A DNA stretch of 64,000 nt from an uncultured Centipeda sp. Lineage in GTDB: Bacteria > Bacillota > Negativicutes > Selenomonadales > Selenomonadaceae. The stretch lies in the NCBI GenBank assembly GCA_905372865.1, contig CAJPQT010000001.1, positions 195,049-259,048 of the forward strand. The letters run 5' to 3'. Of this stretch, positions 43,901-49,616 are shown piece by piece. Made by a program: the position numbers and the translations under genes. Below the pieces are notes generated by a model, which was given only the letters and a program-made list of their open reading frames with translations, searched no databases and had not been told where the DNA came from. Within the stretch, counting starts at the first letter, position 1; every line of letters begins with the position of its first letter.

Positions 43901-44510
43901 GGAACTCATTGACCGCATCCCAGTCGAGAATCTTCGCGAGATCGGCATAGTCCACGACCTCGATCTTCTGAATCTCGTGCGAAGTGCGGAAGCCGTCAAA
44001 GAAGTTGATGAACGGAATGCGTCCCTTGATGGCAACGAGATGCGCCACCGCAGCGAGATCCATGACCTCCTGCACGCTCGACTCAGCGAGCATGGCAACA
44101 CCTGTCTGACGTGCCGCCATGACATCCTGATGATCGCCGAAGATGTTCAGTGAGGACGCTGCAATCGCACGCGCACTGACATGGAACACGCCCGGCAGGA
44201 GTTCGCCCGCGATCTTGTACATATTCGGAATCATGAGCAGGAGTCCCTGCGATGCTGTATAGGTCGTCGTGAGTGCACCGGCTTGGAGTGATCCATGCAC
44301 TGCACCGGCAGCGCCAGCCTCCGACTGCATTTCGATGAGACGTACCTTCTGTCCGAAGATATTCTTCATCCCCTTTGCAGCAAGGCTGTCGACGTGCTCT
44401 GCCATCGGCGAGGACGGCGTGATCGGATAGATCGCCGCCACATCCGTGAAGGCATAGGAGATATAGCCGGCAGCTGTGTTGCCGTCCATCGTCTTCATTT
44501 TCTTGGCCAT
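40983..44510 (-). CDS. nifJ: Pyruvate:ferredoxin (flavodoxin) oxidoreductase
   Basis: A 1175-residue single-chain PFOR that decarboxylates pyruvate to acetyl-CoA and CO2 and reduces ferredoxin. Domains in order: pyrimidine-binding domain (MDGNTAAGYISYAFTDVAAI, ITPSSPMAEHVD), transketolase C-like domain (around 260-415), gamma domain with CoA contacts, a 2x[4Fe-4S] ferredoxin domain (CIQCNQCSFVCP near 690 and CLGCGNCAQVCP near 752), a proximal cluster Cys pair in FSGACAGCGETPY near 812, and the TPP/Mg site IFGGDGWAYDIGFGG near 970. Full length and intact. GGGGAG precedes the ATG. Transcribed alone. Central to anaerobic carbon flow. Confidence 0.97.
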   Translation of the reverse strand: MAKKMKTMDGNTAAGYISYAFTDVAAIYPITPSSPMAEHVDSLAAKGMKNIFGQKVRLIEMQSEAGAAGAVHGSLQAGALTTTYTASQGLLLMIPNMYKIAGELLPGVFHVSARAIAASSLNIFGDHQDVMAARQTGVAMLAESSVQEVMDLAAVAHLVAIKGRIPFINFFDGFRTSHEIQKIEVVDYADLAKILDWDAVNEFRRRALNPDHPAVRGTAQNPDIYFQGREAVNRYYDAIPELVEEAMAQMAKITGREHHLFDYYGAPDADRVIIAMGSVCQTAEEVAEYLNAQGEKVGLLSVHLYRPFSVEHFFKYLPKTVQKVAVLDRTKEPGSLGEPLYLDVKAAYYSSGMNPVIVGGRYGLGGKDTTPDQVFAVYEELKKDEPMHGFTLGIVDDVTHRSLTPIHGDVNLTKEGTTACKFWGLGSDGTVGANKSAIKIIGDKTDMYAQAYFAYDSKKSGGITMSHLRFGKSPIISPYLINKADFISCSQQSYVRQYDLLAGLKKGGTFLLNTFWSDEELNTHLPASMRRYIASNDIQFYTVDAVHIARELGLGGRFNMVMQSAFFKLANIIPIEDAVKYLKDAVITSYGSKGEKVVNMNNGAIDHGIESLHRVNVPAEWKDAVDEEVPVNAKTPEFITKIQNVMNRQEGDKLKISELLSMEDGTFPVGGTAFEKRGTAISVPVWRPEKCIQCNQCSFVCPHATIRPVLTTDEELAAAPEGMQSVKSRPAKGLNLTIAVSTLDCLGCGNCAQVCPGKALDMTLLDDNLRDAQKYFDYGVDTEKVSVKNVAMKKTTVIGSQFEQPLFEFSGACAGCGETPYAKLVTQLFGDRMMIANATGCSSIWGASAPAIPYTKNPKGYGPAWANSLFEDNAEYGLGMLLGTKAVRESIAAAVTQALEEKKGSAELQAAMQLWLEKRDSGEGTRDRADLLRELLEKEKGTDELLCRIYKDNDYFVKRSQWIFGGDGWAYDIGFGGVDHVLASGEDVNIMVFDTEVYSNTGGQASKSTPAAAIAEFAATGKKTKKKDLGMMAMSYGYVYVAQIDMGSDQNQVLKAISEAEAYPGPSLIIAYSPCINHGIRKGMGCAQLEGKLAVECGYWANYRYNPQLIEAGKNPFMLDSKEPDFSKFQEFLLGENRYISLKSNFPEAAEALFEKTQKDAEVRYNNYKKLAGKA

Positions 44511-44770
44511 GTTACTGCTCCCCTCTCAATGGAAATGCGTCCGCATTCCAAAATAATGTTAAAATATAACCACATGAGCAAAGAATTTGTCCCCTCACAC
44601 ATTTTTGATAAAAAGAATCAAAAAGAATATCTATGGAGGAATACTGATTCAATACTTTCTGTTTATTATACAACGGAACATGGGGGTTGTAAACAGGATA
44701 GACCTTCTCAGTGCTGTAAAAGACTGTGTTTTCTCATTGTTTTTTTTGATAAAAATATCCTATTATCCTA
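44511..44770 (-). other. nifJ leader region, no gene seen
   Basis: This stretch holds the nifJ promoter (44665-44693) and a leader of roughly 150 nt. On the plus strand TGTTAAAATATAACCA (about 44558-44573) resembles a Rex/NAD-type operator in its left half, but the right half is degenerate. No ORF with a ribosome-binding site was found. Confidence 0.45.
44665..44693 (-). promoter_or_regulatory. nifJ promoter
   Basis: Minus strand TTTACA (44688-44693), 17-bp spacer, TATAAT (44665-44670). Confidence 0.8.
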
Positions 44771-44798
44771 TAAAAAATGAGCTGCCGATCAGCAGCTC
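44771..44798 (-). terminator. Terminator of the corA operon
   Basis: Minus strand GAGCTGC and GCAGCTC around six bases, then ATTTTTTATA. The stop codon of the small gene at 44789 lies in the loop, so the hairpin overlaps the end of that coding sequence. Confidence 0.85.
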
Positions 44799-45013
44799 GT
44801 TTTTCCAAGCAAAGGGTGTTCCGTTGGTCTGAGATCGCGTATGCGTATGAGATGAAGTGCCTCCGGAAGATCAATGTCGCGTCGGTTCTTCCCCTCTTCA
44901 TACACATAGACAGGGTGTTCGACCCCGATCTCACTCGCGGGCATATAGACATACTCATTCGTATTCCGATCACCGAAGATAATGCCGCGCAGCAGCTGTG
45001 CCTCGCGTATCAA
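44789..45013 (-). CDS. Small conserved-looking protein coupled to corA, function unknown
   Basis: A 74-residue protein beginning MIREAQLLRGIIFGDRNTN and ending LLGKTSC; no signal peptide or membrane segment, rather charged, one Cys at the very end. I do not recognise a family. Support for it being real: a TTG start that overlaps the corA stop codon (TTGA) with GGAGGG seven bases upstream, and a terminator placed exactly at its end. It is probably translated by coupling with CorA, which hints at a related job, but nothing in the sequence shows what it does. Confidence 0.6.
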   Translation of the reverse strand: MIREAQLLRGIIFGDRNTNEYVYMPASEIGVEHPVYVYEEGKNRRDIDLPEALHLIRIRDLRPTEHPLLGKTSC

Positions 45014-45963
45014 AACATATCCCTCCGCCAGAGCATATAGACAACGGTCGTAGACACACAGACAGCGATGACGACCACGCGCATAAAACCGAGTGGATCG
45101 CCTTCGTACGGCACAGGCACATTCATGCCGAAGAAACTCGAGATCACCGTCGGAATCGCGAGGATGATCGTGATTGCCGTCAGGAATTTCATCACGAGGT
45201 TCAGATTGTTCGAGACGATCGAGGAGAAAGTATCCGCGAGCCGCGCGAGGATCGTGCTGTACATCTCCACCATCTCGCGTGCCTGTTTATTCTCAATGAT
45301 AACATCCTCGAGGAGATCCTCATCCTCCTCGTACATCTTGAAGATGTGATGCACCGCAGTATTTGTCCGCAAACGCATGAGACGGTCCAGCACCGCACCG
45401 TTCGAGCGCAGGGCGGCATTGAAATACGTCAATCCCTTTTGCAGCTGAAGGAGGCGCAAGACCTCGCTGTTCTTCATATCGTGGCGCAGGCGATCCTCGA
45501 TCTCTTCGGAGAGTTTGCTGATCTGGCGCAGATAACGCAGATAGAACACATCGGACTTGTAGAGGATCTGAAAGAGGAAGCGCGTGCGTTTATAGGTACG
45601 GAAGAGCTTCGCCGTACGTTCGTTGAACTCCGCCATCACAGGCGTTTCCTCGAGGCAGACTGTAATGATGTGCTCGTCCGTAAGGATGATCGCAAGCGGC
45701 AGCGTGTCGTAGCTGTCCTCACCGCGATAGACGGGCACATTCGTCAGGATCATGACCGAATCGTCCTCGACATCCGTATGCGACCGCTCCTCATCGTCGA
45801 GTGCGGAGCGCAGGAAGTCGGGGTCAACCTCCGTGAGGGTACTGACCACCTTCAGCTCGTACGGGGTCGGATTGACAATGTTGATCCATGCCCCCTTCGT
45901 GAGTGTCTTGAGGGACAGCTCCTGCAGAGGGCCGGACTCCATGGATTTATAAATTTGCAGCAA
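45010..45963 (-). CDS. corA: CorA-family magnesium/cobalt transporter
   Basis: A 317-residue inner-membrane channel of standard CorA length. The long N-terminal cytoplasmic funnel (to about residue 250) contains helical YLRYLRQISKLSEEIED; two transmembrane helices near the C-terminus are separated by the selectivity motif GMN in FFGMNVPVPYEG, and the chain ends with basic WRRD. The start is TTG 45963 with GGAG nine bases upstream; the next ATG (45942) has no site. That GGAG can pair with CTCC four bases later (GGAG-CGTT-CTCC), which would mask it. An upstream leader ORF and its own promoter precede it. Confidence 0.93.
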   Translation of the reverse strand: MLQIYKSMESGPLQELSLKTLTKGAWINIVNPTPYELKVVSTLTEVDPDFLRSALDDEERSHTDVEDDSVMILTNVPVYRGEDSYDTLPLAIILTDEHIITVCLEETPVMAEFNERTAKLFRTYKRTRFLFQILYKSDVFYLRYLRQISKLSEEIEDRLRHDMKNSEVLRLLQLQKGLTYFNAALRSNGAVLDRLMRLRTNTAVHHIFKMYEEDEDLLEDVIIENKQAREMVEMYSTILARLADTFSSIVSNNLNLVMKFLTAITIILAIPTVISSFFGMNVPVPYEGDPLGFMRVVVIAVCVSTTVVYMLWRRDMF

Positions 45964-45996
45964 GGGAGAACGCTCCTTTCCGACCGGCCTCCCCTG

Positions 45997-46071
45997 TCAG
46001 CACAGAATGGCGAAACGAAGAGAGGACGGCATACATATGTGAGGGTTGGGCTGCAAAGGTGTATCGTCCAT
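45997..46071 (-). CDS. Proline-rich acidic leader ORF upstream of corA (candidate Mg-sensing leader peptide)
   Basis: A 24-codon ORF inside the corA leader, starting about 35 bases after the predicted transcription start. It begins MDDTPLQPNP: two acidic residues then prolines at positions 5, 8, 10 and 15. AAGGAAG lies about ten bases before the ATG. It ends in TGA 33 bases before the corA start and is in the same frame as corA. Enterobacterial mgtA and corA have short leader peptides with acidic and proline codons at the start that destabilise ribosomes at low magnesium and control the transporter; the resemblance is in composition and position only. No homologue is known to me in this group. 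Confidence 0.5.
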   Translation of the reverse strand: MDDTPLQPNPHICMPSSLRFAILC

Positions 46072-46112
46072 GCTCTTCACTTCCTTTCATAACGTTCAAA
46101 ATGACCGAATGA

Positions 46113-46141
46113 ATTGTAACGCAAAATGTGCCGCTTGTCCA
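46113..46141 (-). promoter_or_regulatory. corA promoter
   Basis: Minus strand TGGACA (46136-46141), 17-bp spacer, TACAAT (46113-46118). The resulting leader of about 145 nt contains the short proline-rich ORF. Confidence 0.75.
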
Positions 46142-46158
46142 GAGCGACGCAGAAAATG

Positions 46159-47265
46159 TTATACATTGAAACGGAAGTTCACCACATCACCGTCACGCAT
46201 GACGTACTCCTTGCCCTCGAGACGCACCAGCCCCTTGTCCCGTGCTGCCGCCACACTGCCGAGCGCGACGAGATCATCGTAGTTTACAATCTCCGCACGG
46301 ATGAAGCCGCGCTCGAAGTCCGTATGAATCTTCCCTGCCGCCTTCGGTGCCGTCGTGCCGCGCGTGATCGTCCACGCACGGCACTCATCCTCGCCCGCCG
46401 TGAGGAATGTCTGCAGCCCGAGGAGAGCAAACGCCCCGTGAATCAGACGATCGAGCCCGCTCTCCGTGAGCCCCAGATCCTCGAGGAACACTGCCGCCTC
46501 CTCCGCATCGAGCTCGGCGATCTCCTCCTCGAGCCGCGCCGAGACGGTCACCACCTGCGCCCCCGTACGTGCGGCGTACTCCTTAACCGTCTGCACGTGT
46601 GGGTTCTCCGCGTCTGCCGTTGCGGCCTCATCCTCACCGACATTTGCAATGTAGAGGATCGGCTTGCGCGTGAGGAGGTTTAGGTCGCGCAGCATCGCCT
46701 GCTCCTCGTCCGTGAGCTCCACTTCGCGTGCGGGCTTCACTTCATCGAGCGCAGACTTCAGACGCTCAAGTGCCGCGTGCTCCGCCTTTGCCTCCTTGCT
46801 GCCGGACTTCAGCAGCTTTGTCACCTTCGCCATGCGCTTCTCCACCGCCTCGAGATCGGCAAGGCAGAGCTCCGTCTCAATGATGTCGATGTCGCGCAGC
46901 GGGTCGACCGCCCCCTCCACATGGGTGATGTCTGTACTCTCAAAGCAGCGGACAACGTGCGCCACGGCATCCACCTGACGGATGTGCTCAAGGAACTTGT
47001 TGCCCAGCCCCTCGCCCTTCGATGCGCCCTTCACAAGACCCGCAATATCGACAAAGCGAACACTCGCAGGGGTCGTCTTCTTGGAATGGTAGAGATCGGT
47101 CAGCACCTTGAGACGCGCATCCGGCACCGCCACCACGCCCACATTCGGCTCAATCGTGCAGAACGGATAGTTCGCCGCCTCTGCACCCGCCTTTGTAATC
47201 GCATTGAACAACGTGCTCTTGCCCACATTCGGCAGCCCCACAATTCCAACCTCAAGATTGCTCAC
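46159..47265 (-). CDS. ychF: Redox-responsive ATPase YchF (OLA1 family)
   Basis: A 368-residue Obg-family P-loop protein that prefers ATP. GLPNVGKSTLFNAIT (residues 9-23) is the Walker A, DIAGLVKGASKGEGLG the switch region, and the usual NKxD is altered to NVGE (YIANVGEDE near residue 200), the basis of ATP rather than GTP use. The C-terminal TGS domain begins near residue 280 (LQTFLTAGEDECRAWTI). The start is GTG 47265 (MSNLEVGIVG) with AGAGGG upstream. Implicated in ribosome function and stress in other bacteria. Monocistronic. Confidence 0.96.
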   Translation of the reverse strand: MSNLEVGIVGLPNVGKSTLFNAITKAGAEAANYPFCTIEPNVGVVAVPDARLKVLTDLYHSKKTTPASVRFVDIAGLVKGASKGEGLGNKFLEHIRQVDAVAHVVRCFESTDITHVEGAVDPLRDIDIIETELCLADLEAVEKRMAKVTKLLKSGSKEAKAEHAALERLKSALDEVKPAREVELTDEEQAMLRDLNLLTRKPILYIANVGEDEAATADAENPHVQTVKEYAARTGAQVVTVSARLEEEIAELDAEEAAVFLEDLGLTESGLDRLIHGAFALLGLQTFLTAGEDECRAWTITRGTTAPKAAGKIHTDFERGFIRAEIVNYDDLVALGSVAAARDKGLVRLEGKEYVMRDGDVVNFRFNV

Positions 47266-47332
47266 GATGATTCCCTCTTTCACAGACCGACGTCATGTTA
47301 TATTCTTTCAATAAAATAAATATACTCGTTAT

Positions 47333-47361
47333 GTTATAGCAAAAAAAAAGGGGAAGGTCAA
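47333..47361 (-). promoter_or_regulatory. ychF promoter
   Basis: Minus strand TTGACC (47356-47361), 17-bp spacer, TATAAC (47333-47338). Confidence 0.8.
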
Positions 47362-47456
47362 TCATCACACACCGCTCGCAGAAGGAGAAGTATACATCTT
47401 TTCTTATGAGCATACCTGCAAATGTCACAATTGCTACTTCCCTTTTTGAAATCTTG

Positions 47457-47465
47457 TGTTATAAT
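47457..47465 (+). promoter_or_regulatory. Extended -10 promoter of the DUF1858 gene
   Basis: TGT-TATAAT (TATAAT at 47460-47465), about 60 bases upstream of the ATG; the -35 region is poor, which the TG element may offset. Confidence 0.6.
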
Positions 47466-47526
47466 TTGAGATAATCGGGGGGATTCCCCTTCACAGTCAA
47501 TTAGCTTCATCATATAGGAGGTTATC

Positions 47527-47742
47527 ATGGCAATTACAAAAGATATGAGCATCGTCGAGATCGTTCAGACGTACCCTGACACCGTTGAGGTTCTGATGAA
47601 CGCGGGCATGGGCTGCCTCGGCTGCGCGGCTTCGCATTTTGAGAACATCGAGCAGGGTGCAATGGCACACGGCATCGACATCGACGCTCTGATCGAGGCA
47701 CTGAACGCGACGATCGGCGAGAAATCTGCTGCAGCGCAGTAA
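47527..47742 (+). CDS. DUF1858 (ScdA N-terminal-like) disulfide-redox domain protein
   Basis: A 71-residue protein made of one DUF1858 domain: MSIVEIVQTYPDTVEVLMNAGMGCLGCAASHFENIEQGA. The conserved GxGCxxCxxS/A region with a CxxC pair (Cys at about 28 and 31) suggests thiol redox chemistry or metal binding. The domain is found alone or fused to hybrid-cluster and ScdA-type Fe-S repair proteins; a precise role is not known. AGGAGG lies five bases before the ATG. It is the only convincing plus-strand gene in the window, with its own promoter and terminator. Confidence 0.92.
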   Translation: MAITKDMSIVEIVQTYPDTVEVLMNAGMGCLGCAASHFENIEQGAMAHGIDIDALIEALNATIGEKSAAAQ

Positions 47743-47756
47743 GCATACCGGAAGAA

Positions 47757-47797
47757 GGCCCCCATTCGTGGATATTTCCACGAGTGGGGGCCTTTTG
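47757..47797 (+). terminator. Terminator between the DUF1858 gene and the LigB-AMMECR1 gene
   Basis: Arms GGCCCCCATTCGTGGA and TCCACGAGTGGGGGCC form a 16-bp stem (one G-U) around TATT, followed by TTTTGC on the plus strand. The converging minus-strand gene ends three bases beyond, so the hairpin may serve both. Confidence 0.92.
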
Positions 47798-47799
47798 CA

Positions 47800-49197
47800 T
47801 CATCTATGCCGCTTCACCGTAAATCGTGCAAGCGCGATTGGCTCCTTCGGCTGGATGCGCGCCTTCTCACGCGCAATGGCGATTTGCTCCTCTGCCGTAT
47901 CAATACCCATAAGGTCAGGCAAAAGAAGCCCACGCCGATTGTCCGTCAGACTCTTCACGATCACACCGTAGGTCTTTGGATCAAGCTGGGCCGCCGATTC
48001 AATCGGCTCGGGTACACTCAATACATCCACGGAGTAAACGAGACGGTTCAGCTCCCCTTCCTCAATCGCTTCAAAACGGCCGTCATGCACGGCGGCAGAC
48101 ACAGCATTGTAGAGAATCTCCTCGGCAAGGCTCTGCTGCGCGGGCAAAAATGTCCCGATACAGCCGCGCAGCTTGCCGTATTTCTTGATCGAAACAAACG
48201 CACCCGCGCGGCTCTCCATAAGTTCCTGCGGCAGTTCATGAGGCAGTGTCGCATAACTGTGTGTCCGCACAAAGTGCTCGACGCTCATGCGTGCAAGGCG
48301 TACATAATCATCCTCCGCCGCACGCAGTTCGGCAATCGCCGCATCCTCCGCGCGCACGAGCTGCGCCGCGAAGTCATTCTCCTCGTTCCGACCTGTTACG
48401 GTGAATGAGGCAACGGCATACCCCACGCCAAACGGTCCCTCGTAGCTGTGCAGTGCTGCATCCATCGCCGCACGGTCGAGTGCACCCGCGAGCACCCACA
48501 GTCCGTTCAGCCCACAGTGCCCCGCTGCCTCAGCAAAACTGCCCGGAATCTGCAAGAGCGAGACGAAATCCCCTGTTTTCATGAATGCCGTGCAGAGTTC
48601 GTCAAACTCCGCCCCCTCGGGTGCAAAGCCGTTTGCACCGCCCTCGATCAGACGGTGAGAGAGATCGCCGCTCGCGATGCAGACCGTACGCCGACCGAGC
48701 CGCTCCGCCGTCGCCGCAATCACCTGTCCGAGCAGGGCATGTGTATGTGCGGGCACCCCCGCGATACCGATGCGGACAAATTTGGTCGGTGTCTCTCCCA
48801 GATATTCACTCAAAAAGAAGAGTGGTACCATCGTCCCGTGGTCAAGCGACGGATGTTTCTCCCCGAGTGTTCCCGCAGGAATCTTCTTCTCCCCTGCAAA
48901 AGCAGAGAGGACGCGCACAAAATCTTCGTCATACGGAATGCCAACGGAGATCTCGGGATGTCCGAATGCGGCAAAGTTTCCCTCCGCTCCCGCGCCCGGC
49001 GAGATGTGAAAAAAATCATCGTATGCCGTCGCGTGTGGACTGATGATGACGACAGTATCGGGACGCAGCTCTGCCGCCGCGCGCATAACCTCATGATATG
49101 CCCGAACAGTCACAGAGATCTCCCGCTCCCGTCCCGCGCCAATCGCAGGGATGATGAGCGGCGGATGCGGGACGGCATAGGCGGCAAGGATGGACAT
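47800..49197 (-). CDS. LigB-type dioxygenase fold fused to AMMECR1 domain (AmmeMemoRadiSam A/B fusion)
   Basis: A 465-residue fusion. The first 270 residues are a class III extradiol-dioxygenase/MEMO-like domain (AAYAVPHPPLIIPAIG with the metal-site His, VVIISPHATAYDDFFHI, SLDHGTMVPLFFL, CIASGDLSHRL). From about residue 290 an AMMECR1 domain follows, with its signature LRGCIGTFLPAQQSLAEEI. Three-part AmmeMemoRadiSam systems combine these with a radical SAM enzyme; none is adjacent here. The chemical role is not established. ATG 49197 (MSILAAYAVPHPP) has GGGGAG nine bases upstream. Confidence 0.9.
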   Translation of the reverse strand: MSILAAYAVPHPPLIIPAIGAGREREISVTVRAYHEVMRAAAELRPDTVVIISPHATAYDDFFHISPGAGAEGNFAAFGHPEISVGIPYDEDFVRVLSAFAGEKKIPAGTLGEKHPSLDHGTMVPLFFLSEYLGETPTKFVRIGIAGVPAHTHALLGQVIAATAERLGRRTVCIASGDLSHRLIEGGANGFAPEGAEFDELCTAFMKTGDFVSLLQIPGSFAEAAGHCGLNGLWVLAGALDRAAMDAALHSYEGPFGVGYAVASFTVTGRNEENDFAAQLVRAEDAAIAELRAAEDDYVRLARMSVEHFVRTHSYATLPHELPQELMESRAGAFVSIKKYGKLRGCIGTFLPAQQSLAEEILYNAVSAAVHDGRFEAIEEGELNRLVYSVDVLSVPEPIESAAQLDPKTYGVIVKSLTDNRRGLLLPDLMGIDTAEEQIAIAREKARIQPKEPIALARFTVKRHR

Positions 49198-49443
49198 TAC
49201 GATCACTCCCCATAGGAAAAAGGTTCTATGATAAATGCTACGGAAGGATGCGAACAGCGTGCTCCAAAGCAAACCCTAGTGAAGCAAGTGAGTAAAGTGG
49301 GCGTTCTGCCCCCTGCGGATTTCTTTCGTTCAAGCGTAGCGCGTTTAAGAAGTCCGCAGGTATTTAGGCAGATAAGCACACGATCACTTGCGTAACTAAG
49401 TGTTTGCGTGGAGTACGCTTGTCCGTACCCTTTGACGTAGACC
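49198..49443. other. Structured spacer between tRNA-Leu terminator and the LigB-AMMECR1 gene
   Basis: About 245 bases without a gene. On the plus strand CTGCGGATTTCTT (49313-49325) and AAGAAGTCCGCAG (49347-49359) form a 13-bp stem with one G-U pair; GGGC-GTTCT-GCCC (49299-49311) forms a smaller hairpin directly before it. There is no U-run and no ORF with a ribosome-binding site. It may be an untranslated leader, a small RNA, or a genomic repeat; the window contains a single copy. Confidence 0.4.
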
Positions 49444-49469
49444 AAAAAAGCCGACTGAAAACAGTCGGC
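49444..49469 (-). terminator. tRNA-Leu terminator
   Basis: Minus strand GCCGACTG and CAGTCGGC around TTTT, then TTTTTTGG, 13 bases after the encoded CCA end. Confidence 0.92.
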
Positions 49470-49481
49470 GATATGCCAAGA

Positions 49482-49566
49482 TGGTGCGGATGAAGGGGGT
49501 CGAACCCATACGCCTTGCGGCACTGGATCCTAAGTCCAGCGCGTCTGCCAGTTCCGCCACATCCGC
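49482..49566 (-). tRNA. tRNA-Leu (anticodon UAG)
   Basis: A complete type II tRNA of 82 nt plus an encoded CCA (49482-49484). Acceptor stem GCGGATG / CATCCGC, anticodon stem-loop CTGGACTTAGGATCCAG with anticodon TAG, a long variable arm (TGCCGCAAGGCGT) as in leucine and serine tRNAs, and the T-loop GGTTCGACC. It reads CUA/CUG-type leucine codons. Its promoter lies in the end of the upstream helicase gene and a terminator follows, so it is a single-gene unit. Confidence 0.95.
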
Positions 49567-49587
49567 ATGTGTTTACTCAGCAAGCGT

Positions 49588-49616
49588 ATTCTATCACGAC
49601 CGCGCGGGGCTGTCAA
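49588..49616 (-). promoter_or_regulatory. tRNA-Leu promoter embedded in the 3' end of the helicase gene
   Basis: Minus strand TTGACA (49611-49616, perfect), 17-bp spacer, TAGAAT (49588-49593). The -35 box and spacer fall in the last codons of the helicase gene, and its TGA stop ends directly before the -10 box. Confidence 0.88.

Noticed and set aside
45964..46112. M-box magnesium riboswitch in the corA leader
   Set aside because: The leader is short and contains a translated-looking ORF; I could not find the conserved M-box helices.
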